This document shows positions 7,727-14,682 of a DNA stretch of 30,325 nt, in pieces (the stretch's first letter is position 1; every line of letters begins with the position of its first letter). Source of the DNA: Zwartia sp. (GTDB lineage: Bacteria; Pseudomonadota; Gammaproteobacteria; Burkholderiales; Burkholderiaceae_B). The DNA is taken from the NCBI GenBank assembly GCA_030653405.1, contig JAURZO010000122.1, positions 1 through 30,325 on the forward strand. The letters are read 5' to 3'. The position numbers and the translations under genes are program-made. The notes under the pieces were generated by a model. That model worked only from the letters and a program-made list of their open reading frames with translations. It was not told where the DNA came from and made no database searches.

Positions 7727-9355
7727 CTAATCTGGCCGAAAGACGTTGGCGGGTTCATCGAACCAATCACGATTTTTCCTGAGTCGGTGGGTCATCTTAA
7801 GCGCGTGAGGTGCGGCTTCGCACAAGACTTCCATCAACCCGTCATCAAGTGACAGTCCTGCATTTTGAGCCATGCGGGCTGCAAACGCACGTGTCTCGGC
7901 ATCACAGTGTGAGGTATCAGGTGTGAGATCTGGGGCAATCAACGCAGGTGCGGTCTGGCCTGGGACGAGTGTTGGGCGTTGATCGCGCAAAGCAAGAGCT
8001 TGTTCGAAAGCATGCCCAGCTTTTAAAACGAGTGCGTCTGCAAGCGGTGCGCCCACAATTTGCAGACCCATCGGTAGGCCTTCGGAATTAAATCCACAAC
8101 TGACGGATACGGCTGGTCCACCCGTAATATTGGCGAGCACTTGGGCATTGGGCTTGAGCCAGAAGGAAATCGGACGATGCGCAGTGATGGGCTGTGCGGG
8201 GCCGAAGCCTGGCATCAGTAGCAGGTCGAATTTTTCATAAATCGGTTTCATTTCCTCGAGCATGCGTCGATGTTCACGCGTTGCCGCCAGGTAATCCAAG
8301 GACTGAAACATGACCGCTGGCAAAATACGCGTCAGAAAATCTCGACCATAGTCTTTGGGGCGCTCGCGCAAACCTTGCTGTTGCACGCCGAAAATTTCTG
8401 TTTCAGCGAGCACGACTTTGACATCCATATAGTCTTGCATGGGTCGCAGGCGACAATCTTCGACAGAAGCACCGAGCTTTTTGAGTATATCTACGGCTTC
8501 GTCCAGGGCCTTGCGATGTTCTGGATTGACCACCAGATCTTCTTCCCAGACGTAACGCAGCACGCCGATCTTTAAGCCTTTTAAGTCTGATCCCAGACTT
8601 TCAGCGTAGTGTGGAATGGGTTGGACGAAGCTGTTGCCATCTGCTGGATCATGCGCTGCGATGGCCTGCAGCATCAGGGCACAGTCCTCGACGGTCCATG
8701 CCATGGGCCCGCAGTGATCGAGCGTAAAAGAGTTTGGCATCACACCGACTCGACTGACCAGGCCCGAGCTCGGCATGAAACCGGCAATGCCGCAAAAAGA
8801 GGCAGGTCCTCGAATCGAACCCCCTGTATCCGTACCTAGTGCTGCACCTACAAAACCGGCCGCCACCGCAGCGCCCGAGCCGCTCGAAGAGCCGCCCGTA
8901 AAACGATCGAGTTTCCAGGGATTGCGAACGGGTGGCCAGGGCAGGTCGAGTGAGGGTCCACCATGCGCGAACTCATGTGTATTGAGCTTGCCAAGCAATA
9001 CAGCGCCTGCCTCATACATGCGCGCCACGACTGCACAGTCTGTCGCGGGTATATGTTGTTGTCCGATTCTTGAGCCTCCAGTGGTCAGGATGCCGGCAGT
9101 TTCGTAAATATCTTTGGCGCCGAAAGGGATGCCATGCATCGGTCCGAGATAGCGTCCGGCCATAATTTCGCTTTCAGCTAGCTTCGCTTGTTGACGCGCG
9201 AGCCCAAAAGTGGGAGTGATAAACGCGCTGATCTGGTCATCCAAGGCCTCGATCCGGGTGCGTAAATGATCAACGTACTCAACGGGTGAGAGTTTGCGAG
9301 CCTTGATTTGTCTTGAGGCTTGCGCGACAGTGAGAAAGTGCAGATCAGTGTTCAT
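7727..9355 (-). CDS. Amidase (amidase signature family)
   Basis: Cytoplasmic amidohydrolase with the Ser-Ser-Lys triad, 542 residues, somewhat longer than the usual 460-500. Lys81 lies in PFGAKDIYETAG, Ser156 in FTGGSSSGSGAA and the nucleophile Ser180 in GTDTGGSIRGPAS; their spacings (75 and 24 residues) match the family. It is not GatA, since no gatB or gatC is near and the C-terminal region differs. The extra length is a C-terminal tail (about residues 465-542) with no motif I recognise. It overlaps the upstream binding-protein gene by four bases (ATGA). It is probably an early step that splits an amide to release an acid for the dehydrogenase or CoA-transferase. Substrate unknown. Confidence 0.9.
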   Translation of the reverse strand: MNTDLHFLTVAQASRQIKARKLSPVEYVDHLRTRIEALDDQISAFITPTFGLARQQAKLAESEIMAGRYLGPMHGIPFGAKDIYETAGILTTGGSRIGQQHIPATDCAVVARMYEAGAVLLGKLNTHEFAHGGPSLDLPWPPVRNPWKLDRFTGGSSSGSGAAVAAGFVGAALGTDTGGSIRGPASFCGIAGFMPSSGLVSRVGVMPNSFTLDHCGPMAWTVEDCALMLQAIAAHDPADGNSFVQPIPHYAESLGSDLKGLKIGVLRYVWEEDLVVNPEHRKALDEAVDILKKLGASVEDCRLRPMQDYMDVKVVLAETEIFGVQQQGLRERPKDYGRDFLTRILPAVMFQSLDYLAATREHRRMLEEMKPIYEKFDLLLMPGFGPAQPITAHRPISFWLKPNAQVLANITGGPAVSVSCGFNSEGLPMGLQIVGAPLADALVLKAGHAFEQALALRDQRPTLVPGQTAPALIAPDLTPDTSHCDAETRAFAARMAQNAGLSLDDGLMEVLCEAAPHALKMTHRLRKNRDWFDEPANVFRPD

Positions 9356-10050
9356 AGTGCATCGAGTCCTTGCAGTTGAAACGCTTGTTTTGCTTCAGGC
9401 GTACGCAGAAACGTAATCAACGCTTGCGAAGCGGCATCCTGTGCATTCTGATTGAAAATCCCCACTGAAAAAACGGTAGATTGCTGTACGGCAGGTGGTA
9501 GCTTTCCAAAGATGTTGATACCCGGGACTTGCATCAACTCGCTCATTTGTTGCACCGCTAATTCGACTTCGCCCTTCAAGACCAGTTCGCCGGTTAAGCC
9601 TTCGGGCAACACGACGGCTTTTGCGCGCACCTCCTCGTCAAGCCCGAGCCGTTTGATCAGACTGGCAAAATACATGCCGCTGGCACCTTGTTTCGAAAAA
9701 GCAATAGAACGTGCAGCACGAAGCGTCGCAATAAAAGCTTCCTCGGTGGAGATATCAGGCGCTACTGCGGATTGTTGAATCGCCATGGCCACATCCGAGC
9801 TCACCAAATCCACGCGGCTGCCGACTCTGAGAATCCCCTCAGCGGTAAGCTCATCAATCGATCCAGCAACGGCTAGCAGCAGGTCAGCGCGCGCGCCCGC
9901 GCGAATACGCTCGCTGAGGTGAGCCGTCGCACCGTATTCAATCTTGATTTCGATGCCAGAGGCCTTTGTGAAATCTGGGATCAACGTTTTCAACGCATTA
10001 CGCAGAGCCATGGTTGATAAAATGTTGAGTGTGGGCTGTTGAGTCGCCAT
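9352..10050 (-). CDS. ModA-like substrate-binding domain protein without signal peptide
   Basis: 232-residue periplasmic-binding-protein fold of the molybdate-binding (ModA) superfamily. The start NILSTMALRNALKTLIPDF aligns with the ModA-type first lobe, and IEYGATAHLSERI, ADLLLAVAGSIDEL and SIAFSKQGASG are the ligand-loop regions of this group. A signal peptide is missing: the chain begins MATQQPTLNIL with no charged-hydrophobic leader, so it should stay in the cytoplasm. No ABC permease or ATPase gene is near. It is the first structural gene after the LysR gene (60 bases) and is coupled to the amidase. It may sense or hold an operon metabolite, or be an enzyme on this fold. Real molybdate transport is unlikely. 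Confidence 0.8.
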   Translation of the reverse strand: MATQQPTLNILSTMALRNALKTLIPDFTKASGIEIKIEYGATAHLSERIRAGARADLLLAVAGSIDELTAEGILRVGSRVDLVSSDVAMAIQQSAVAPDISTEEAFIATLRAARSIAFSKQGASGMYFASLIKRLGLDEEVRAKAVVLPEGLTGELVLKGEVELAVQQMSELMQVPGINIFGKLPPAVQQSTVFSVGIFNQNAQDAASQALITFLRTPEAKQAFQLQGLDAL

Positions 10051-10110
10051 GTTTGAGTTGTCTCTTAAAAAAGTAGATTGTTATTCGGATAGTCTGATAG
10101 AGATGTCATG

Positions 10111-11058
10111 TCACGATGAGTGATGAATCTTGCTGAGAGCCTGAGGATCGATATCCTCAACCACCTCTTTTAGAAAGTCGATAAGAACGCGGACTTTTGC
10201 CGCAAGCGTGCTACGAGGCAGATAGACGATTGAAACCTCAGGCCCCGCCACAACATAGTCCGAAAGAATCCTTTTTAGCTTGCCGGATCTCAAGGCGTCA
10301 CCTGCGATGAAGTCGCTCACCATCACGATGCCTGCACCGTCCATTGCCGCCTCGAGAAGGGATTCTGCGTTGTTGATGTTGAGTGCTCCAGAGACCGTTT
10401 TCGAAAAATTCTGACCGTTTTTCGTGAACTTCCACTCGCGGTGTTCGCCGGAGATTGGCAGCAGATAGGCTAAGCACTGATGCTGATCGAGATCGTCCGG
10501 CGATGTGGGCGTACCATGGATCTTGAGATACTCGGGCGAGGCGTAAGCGGCGAAGCTCAAGTTACAAAGCTTGTGCGCGACGACCCGATCATCCGAGATG
10601 AATCCGACTTGGATTGCTGCATCGACAGCCTCGTAGGTGAGATCAACATGGCGGTCGCTGAGCTCAATGTCGACACTCAACTCTGGGTAAAGTCGAGTGA
10701 AATTCAACATTTTCGGGATCACGACCCGGCGACCGAATCCCACAGGCATTTGCAGGCGTAAGCGCCCCTTAGGTGTTGCAGTGGTCGCGGTGACCGCAGT
10801 TTCGGCATCCTCGATTTCTGTCAGGATTTGACGGCAACGTTCAAAAAAGCTGCCACCCTCGCCAGTCAGACTCACTAAGCGCGTGGAGCGCTGCAGGAGC
10901 TTGACGCCGAGTTCTTGTTCGAGTCTTGCAATGGATTTGCTGACAGCCGAGGCGGTCAGGCCAAGCCGCTGGGCGGCAAGGGTAAAGCTGCGTGTTTCAG
11001 CAACTTTGACAAAGACTAGTAGAGCATTCAGATTTCGCATGACCGACAGTTTACTCAT
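10111..11058 (-). CDS. LysR family transcriptional regulator
   Basis: 315-residue LysR-type regulator. The N-terminal winged helix-turn-helix spans about residues 7-66 (SFTLAAQRLGLTASAVSKSI), followed by a substrate-binding domain with VGFGRRVVIPK and LPRSTLAAKVRVLIDFL near the end. Two starts are possible: ATG 11058, or ATG 11040, which gives the canonical MRNLNALLVFV beginning; neither has a strong ribosome site. It heads and runs in the same direction as the eight catabolic genes rather than diverging from them, so regulator and pathway may share a promoter. An inverted repeat with the T-N11-A style symmetry lies directly upstream at 11062-11098, suggesting autoregulation. The inducer is unknown. 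Confidence 0.92.
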   Translation of the reverse strand: MSKLSVMRNLNALLVFVKVAETRSFTLAAQRLGLTASAVSKSIARLEQELGVKLLQRSTRLVSLTGEGGSFFERCRQILTEIEDAETAVTATTATPKGRLRLQMPVGFGRRVVIPKMLNFTRLYPELSVDIELSDRHVDLTYEAVDAAIQVGFISDDRVVAHKLCNLSFAAYASPEYLKIHGTPTSPDDLDQHQCLAYLLPISGEHREWKFTKNGQNFSKTVSGALNINNAESLLEAAMDGAGIVMVSDFIAGDALRSGKLKRILSDYVVAGPEVSIVYLPRSTLAAKVRVLIDFLKEVVEDIDPQALSKIHHSS

Positions 11059-11061
11059 GAA

Positions 11062-11114
11062 TCAAATTCAGTAATATTTTTTATTCTACTGAATTTGACC
11101 TGAAAAAATTCAGT
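11062..11114. promoter_or_regulatory. Putative LysR operator with three AAATTCAGT copies
   Basis: TCAAATTCAGTA (11062-11073) and TACTGAATTTGA (11087-11098) are perfect 12-base inverted arms around a 13-base AT-rich spacer. A third copy of AAATTCAGT lies at 11106-11114. The region sits immediately upstream of the LysR gene and 78 bases before the divergent DUF1007 gene. Dyad form and placement fit a LysR regulatory plus activation site; binding is inferred. Confidence 0.6.
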
Positions 11115-11191
11115 CGTTAGCATGGGGACTAGAACGATCTAACGCATTGATTTCAACTTAAACAGAGCCCACTCGCCATGTCACATAACAA

Positions 11192-11890
11192 ATGAGTATC
11201 AATCAGATGATCTTAAAATCCTTCAGAAAATTAAGTGGTCTGTTCTTGCTGATGCTCGCGCAGTGTATTTTTTCGCCTCTAGCTTGGGCGCATCCTCATA
11301 TCTGGATCGATGGCAATGTTGAGTTGGTGTTTGATCGCCAGGGTCAGGCTGTGGGCGTGCGTCAGTCATGGCTTTTCGATGAGTTGTTCTCCACGTATGC
11401 ATTGCAAGGGATGCCGCGTGACAAAGCAGGTCAGGTGCCTGCGCAGGAATTGGAGAAAATTACGGGCGAATGGATGAAGGCGCTCGGTGAACCGGACTCG
11501 CATTTTTTTACCAAGATGTCGCTTGGAGGCAAGGCGTTGTCATATGGTGCGCCACAGCAGGCGCAAACGACTTGGGATCCCAAGACAAGCCAGCTGGTCT
11601 TGTCCTTTGCGCTGCCCTTCGAACAGCCCGTCAACGTCGGCGCCAAGGGATTTGAAGTCGATATCCAAGATCCAAGCTATTTTGTAGCCTTTAATTACAA
11701 GGGTTTGAAGTCGTTCAAAGGGGTTGATGCACCCTCTGGATGCAAGTTTAACTACATGCCACCCCGGCCTCTTGATCCAAAGACAGAGCGCCTGTTATGG
11801 TCAATCCCACCTGAACAAAAGGAATTGCCTGAGAACTTGCGCGAGGCGGTTAAGCAGCTCTCTCATCAATTCACGGTTAAGTGTCCATGA
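11192..11890 (+). CDS. DUF1007 family periplasmic protein
   Basis: 232-residue secreted protein of the DUF1007 family, usually found beside NicO-type metal transporters or zinc import genes. A signal peptide covers about residues 1-33 (hydrophobic LSGLFLLMLAQCIF, cleavage after PLAWA), and the mature chain begins HPHIWIDGNVELVFD, the HPH motif that marks the family and could bind metal at the new N-terminus. Its stop overlaps the ATG of the transporter gene by four bases, so the two are coupled. The start at 11192 has no clear ribosome site; the ATG at 11207 is an alternative. The biochemical role of the family is not known to me; a periplasmic metal-binding partner of the transporter is the best inference. 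Confidence 0.85.
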   Translation: MSINQMILKSFRKLSGLFLLMLAQCIFSPLAWAHPHIWIDGNVELVFDRQGQAVGVRQSWLFDELFSTYALQGMPRDKAGQVPAQELEKITGEWMKALGEPDSHFFTKMSLGGKALSYGAPQQAQTTWDPKTSQLVLSFALPFEQPVNVGAKGFEVDIQDPSYFVAFNYKGLKSFKGVDAPSGCKFNYMPPRPLDPKTERLLWSIPPEQKELPENLREAVKQLSHQFTVKCP

Positions 11891-12999
11891 ACGTTTCTGT
11901 TGTTGACCTGCGCCGCAGCCTGATGTTTGCGTTGTTAGTGCTACTGGGTGTTGGTTTGATCGACCTTGCTCACGCGCAGTCCGCGCATCCTTTCGCTACA
12001 CCCGAACAACGCTTGAGCCTCCCGTCCACTGGTTGGTTCGCTGAGTTCAGTGGTCAGATGGCGGCATGGCAAGGGCAGTTTTATCGTCAGCTTACGGGTG
12101 CCGTTCGTGCGTGGAAGCAAGATGGGTGGGCGGGGTGGTTATTGCTCGGTCTGTCCTTTGGGTATGGTGTCTTTCATGCTTTGGGGCCTGGTCACGGCAA
12201 GGCAGTGCTGACAGCCTATGTCTTAGCCAATCGCGAAACGATTCGTAATGGCGCGTTGCTTGCAATGCTATCCGCATTTTTACAAGCCTTCGTGGCGATT
12301 GGTTTGGTGGCGATTGCAGCTGGCGTGCTGAAGGTCTCGGGTGTCGCCATGAATCGCGCGACATGGTGGCTTGAGCTGGGTTCTTATGCCATGATGGTGG
12401 CGCTAGGTTGCTGGCTCGTGTATCGACATGTGCTCAAGCCGGTCGTGCGTTGGCAGTCACAGCGCAGGACGCAGGAAGCATCGCGTCAGGGGACGCATGC
12501 GCATGAACATGAACATGCACGCGCACACGCGCACGCACATGATCACGCGCATCCACATGCTCATGATCACAGTCACGGCCATCAGCATGCTCACGCACAT
12601 GTGCACGATGAAAGCTGTGGCCATGTTCACATGCCTGATCCAAATCTGATCGCGGGTCCTATGAACTGGTCCAAAGCGATTTCAGCGATTTTGGCCGTTG
12701 GACTCAGACCCTGCACGGGCGCGGTCTTTGTGTTGGTGTTTTCATTGGCGCAAGGGTTTTTTATTGCCGGTATTGCGGCGGCCCTTGCGATGGGTCTCGG
12801 AACCGGACTTACCGTTGCTGCACTCGCCTCCGCCTCATTATGGATAAGTCATGTCTCAGTCAATGCGGCAGGCGGTACGCAGAAAATTTTGGGGAAAATT
12901 TTTGTCGCACTATTGCAATCCCTCGCTTCATTCGCGGTGCTTGGGCTAGGGCTGCTATTGCTTAGTGCCGCAATCGGGAGTGGCGCAGCAGGGCGGTAA
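11887..12999 (+). CDS. NicO-family (nickel/cobalt, RcnA-like) transporter with His-rich loop
   Basis: Inner-membrane metal transporter of about 370 residues. The start is ATG 11887, which forms an ATGA overlap with the DUF1007 stop. After an N-terminal signal-like segment, several membrane helices follow; YGVFHALGPGHGKAVLTAY near residue 100 is the NicO/RcnA metal motif. A cytosolic or periplasmic loop around residues 200-255 holds 20 histidines, mostly as alternating HA/HD/HE pairs, ending DESCGHVH. The second half carries AVGLRPCTGAVFVLVFSLA, also a family signature. Known relatives export nickel and cobalt, but the zinc importer genes next door suggest that zinc could be the ion here. Import versus export cannot be settled from sequence. 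Confidence 0.85.
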   Translation: MNVSVVDLRRSLMFALLVLLGVGLIDLAHAQSAHPFATPEQRLSLPSTGWFAEFSGQMAAWQGQFYRQLTGAVRAWKQDGWAGWLLLGLSFGYGVFHALGPGHGKAVLTAYVLANRETIRNGALLAMLSAFLQAFVAIGLVAIAAGVLKVSGVAMNRATWWLELGSYAMMVALGCWLVYRHVLKPVVRWQSQRRTQEASRQGTHAHEHEHARAHAHAHDHAHPHAHDHSHGHQHAHAHVHDESCGHVHMPDPNLIAGPMNWSKAISAILAVGLRPCTGAVFVLVFSLAQGFFIAGIAAALAMGLGTGLTVAALASASLWISHVSVNAAGGTQKILGKIFVALLQSLASFAVLGLGLLLLSAAIGSGAAGR

Positions 13000-13042
13000 A
13001 CATATGTTGTGTCAAACCGATGTCCGTCTAATGGCGCGACGT

Positions 13043-13056
13043 GATTGAGCTCAATC
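13043..13056. repeat. 14-bp perfect palindrome between convergent genes
   Basis: GATTGAGCTCAATC is a perfect 14-base palindrome in the 74-base gap between the transporter stop and the end of the convergent Zur-like gene. It has no spacer and no T-run, so it is a poor terminator; it may be a protein site or chance. Confidence 0.3.
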
Positions 13057-13073
13057 TGTCAGCGGTCAGGTCT

Positions 13074-13439
13074 CTAGCAGTCCTTACAGCGCCCATACAG
13101 CGTCAGATCATGATCTTCGATTTTGAAGCCCTTAGGCGCCAACATTGCCAAATCAGTCGGACATGAATGAATGTCAAAAACTTTGTTGCATTGATTGCAG
13201 CGAAAGTGGTGGTGATGACCATGTCCCGCCCGTTCGAATCTAGGATTTTCACCTGGCAGCACCACTTGCCTGAGAACTCCGTCTTCGACCATGGCTTTCA
13301 GGTTGCGATAGACGGTAGCGATACCGAGCCTGGGCACAACACGACCTGCCAGCTCGAGCACTTCCTGCGCGAGCAGGGGTCGATCTGCAGACTGAATCGC
13401 TTCTTGAATGGCTGAGCGTTGACGCGTGGAACGTTCCAT
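13074..13439 (-). CDS. zur: Fur-family regulator, probably Zur (zinc uptake regulator)
   Basis: 121-residue metal-dependent repressor of the Fur superfamily, shorter than typical Fur (about 140-150). The winged helix-turn-helix covers roughly residues 1-75 (PRLGIATVYRNLKAMVEDGVL, read as pieces). HGHHHHFRCNQCNKVFDIHSCP supplies the sensory metal histidines plus the first CxxC of the structural zinc site, and the C-terminal GRCKDC supplies the second CxxC. ATG 13439 is the start; the codon before it is TTG. It diverges from the zinc importer operon and converges with the NicO gene. The inverted repeat at 13472-13493, between its start and the importer genes, is the likely operator for both. 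PerR or Fur identity is possible, but the neighbours favour zinc. Confidence 0.85.
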   Translation of the reverse strand: MERSTRQRSAIQEAIQSADRPLLAQEVLELAGRVVPRLGIATVYRNLKAMVEDGVLRQVVLPGENPRFERAGHGHHHHFRCNQCNKVFDIHSCPTDLAMLAPKGFKIEDHDLTLYGRCKDC

Positions 13440-13471
13440 CAATAGGTGCCGTTAGGGTTAGGTCATCATGA

Positions 13472-13493
13472 TAATGATAGTGTATTATCATTA
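13472..13493. promoter_or_regulatory. Putative Zur/Fur-family operator
   Basis: TAATGATA (13472-13479) and TATCATTA (13486-13493) are perfect 8-base inverted arms with a six-base spacer, GTGTAT. The site is 33 bases upstream of the Zur-like start and 56 upstream of the His-rich protein start, so it can serve both divergent promoters. The AT-rich ATGATA/TATCAT halves resemble Fur-superfamily boxes. Confidence 0.6.
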
Positions 13494-13548
13494 GTAACGC
13501 GAATTTGTTTCGTAGAGATTACCCCGTTGCCGAACTCTTGTCTTAGAG

Positions 13549-13803
13549 ATGGAAATGCAATCCGATCCCAAGCATACGCACACGCACACGCATGGCCATG
13601 CCCACGACCATCATCATGCGCATGAACATAGTCATGCTCATCCGCCTCTTCACACACTGCCTGCGTTGCAAAAAGTGGTGGGGAACAGTCATGATTTAAA
13701 AAGTCCCGTACTCATGAGCGTATGGCAGCGTTTGTTGTTTTCAGCCATGTTGCTGGCTGTTCTGTGGTTGGCAGTTATTTGGGCGTTGCGTACAAATGGC
13801 TGA
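13549..13803 (+). CDS. Small His-rich single-pass membrane protein
   Basis: 84-residue protein I do not recognise by name. Residues 9-31 hold 13 histidines in HTH, HGHAHDHHH and HEHSHAH runs; two more lie at residues 35 and 48. A single hydrophobic helix at about residues 59-80 (LLFSAMLLAVLWLAVIWAL) anchors the chain. There is no cleavable signal peptide, so the His tail is likely on one side of the inner membrane, probably cytosolic by the arginine before the helix. It is the first gene after the Zur-like operator and its stop overlaps the ATPase start by eight bases, so it should be made with the zinc importer. A zinc buffer or a chaperone passing zinc to or from the permease is an inference. 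Confidence 0.72.
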   Translation: MEMQSDPKHTHTHTHGHAHDHHHAHEHSHAHPPLHTLPALQKVVGNSHDLKSPVLMSVWQRLLFSAMLLAVLWLAVIWALRTNG

Positions 13804-14680
13804 GCACAGGGCGGAGCGCAAGGCAGAGCACAAGGCAGAGCATATGGCGGCTCAGAGAGTTGAGCATGAGGTCGATGATGAGTCAGAGCCAGGCATGATG
13901 GCGCAGTCGGAAACGGCGATCGAGGTGCGTAATCTGACGCTTGCATATCAGGGCCACCCTGCCGTCCACCACCTGAGTGGCGCATTTCAAACAGGTTCTT
14001 TGACTGCGATTGTCGGACCGAATGGTGCGGGGAAAAGTACGTTTTTGTCAGCCTTGTCGGGACAGAAGTCCGGCATAGAGGGATCGATCCATTTTGCAGG
14101 ATCTACGCCCGGAAATCTTGGCCTACAGCCCAAACTGGCATATTTGCCGCAGCAGTCAGCAATTGATCGTGAATTTCCCGTTCGGGTGCTGGATGTGGTG
14201 GCTCTTGGCGCCTGGCGTGAGCTCGGGAGCTTTCGGCCGGTCTCTGCCGAAATCCGCAGACGCGCATCCGAGGTCCTGTCCGCGGTTGGGTTGATCGGTT
14301 TTGAGCGTCGTTACATTGGTGAACTGTCCGTGGGTCAGTTGCAGCGGGTTCTGTTTGCCCGGTTATTAATGCAGGATGCGCAAATCATTTTGCTAGATGA
14401 GCCTTTCAATGCACTTGACACGCGGACGGCTGAGGACTTGTTAGGGGTTGTGTTGAACTGGCACCGCCAGTCCCGAACGGTCATTGCTGTGCTGCATGAT
14501 CTGGAGATGGTGCGTCAGCACTTTCCGCAGACTTTATTGTTGGCGCGAGAGGTGATTGCCTGGGGGCCGAGCACACAAGTGCTGAGCCCTGAAAACTTGC
14601 GGCGTGCCAGGCAGACGGCCGAATACTGGGATGATCGCGCACCTTGGTGTGTCAGGCCGCCCGAGTCAGGGGGGCGCTAA
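13796..14680 (+). CDS. aztA: Zinc/metal ABC transporter ATP-binding protein (AztA/ZnuC-like)
   Basis: ATPase subunit of the zinc importer, 294 residues. Walker A is GPNGAGKS near residue 73, the Q-loop lies in LAYLPQQSAID, the signature is LSVGQLQRV (instead of LSGGQ), Walker B is IILLDEPFNALD and the switch histidine is in VLHDLEMV. An unusual N-terminal tail of about 33 residues before the ATPase fold contains AEHRAE, KAEHKAEHM and VEHE repeats, rich in charge and histidine. Starting at 13796 couples it to the His-rich gene; ATG codons near 13895 (MMAQSETAIEV) would remove the tail. Gene order ATPase, permease, binding protein matches aztABC. Confidence 0.88.
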   Translation: MAEHRAERKAEHKAEHMAAQRVEHEVDDESEPGMMAQSETAIEVRNLTLAYQGHPAVHHLSGAFQTGSLTAIVGPNGAGKSTFLSALSGQKSGIEGSIHFAGSTPGNLGLQPKLAYLPQQSAIDREFPVRVLDVVALGAWRELGSFRPVSAEIRRRASEVLSAVGLIGFERRYIGELSVGQLQRVLFARLLMQDAQIILLDEPFNALDTRTAEDLLGVVLNWHRQSRTVIAVLHDLEMVRQHFPQTLLLAREVIAWGPSTQVLSPENLRRARQTAEYWDDRAPWCVRPPESGGR

Positions 14681-14682
14681 AG

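Noticed and set aside
12490..12640. Short repeated DNA units that could suggest a satellite or CRISPR-like array
   Set aside because: The repetition follows alternating CAT/CAC and GCG codons of the His-rich loop; there are no equal repeats and spacers.
12434..12643. His-rich minus-strand frame opposite the NicO loop
   Set aside because: The repeated His codons of the NicO loop read on the other strand also give His and Val-rich sequence; it is a codon-repeat artefact.
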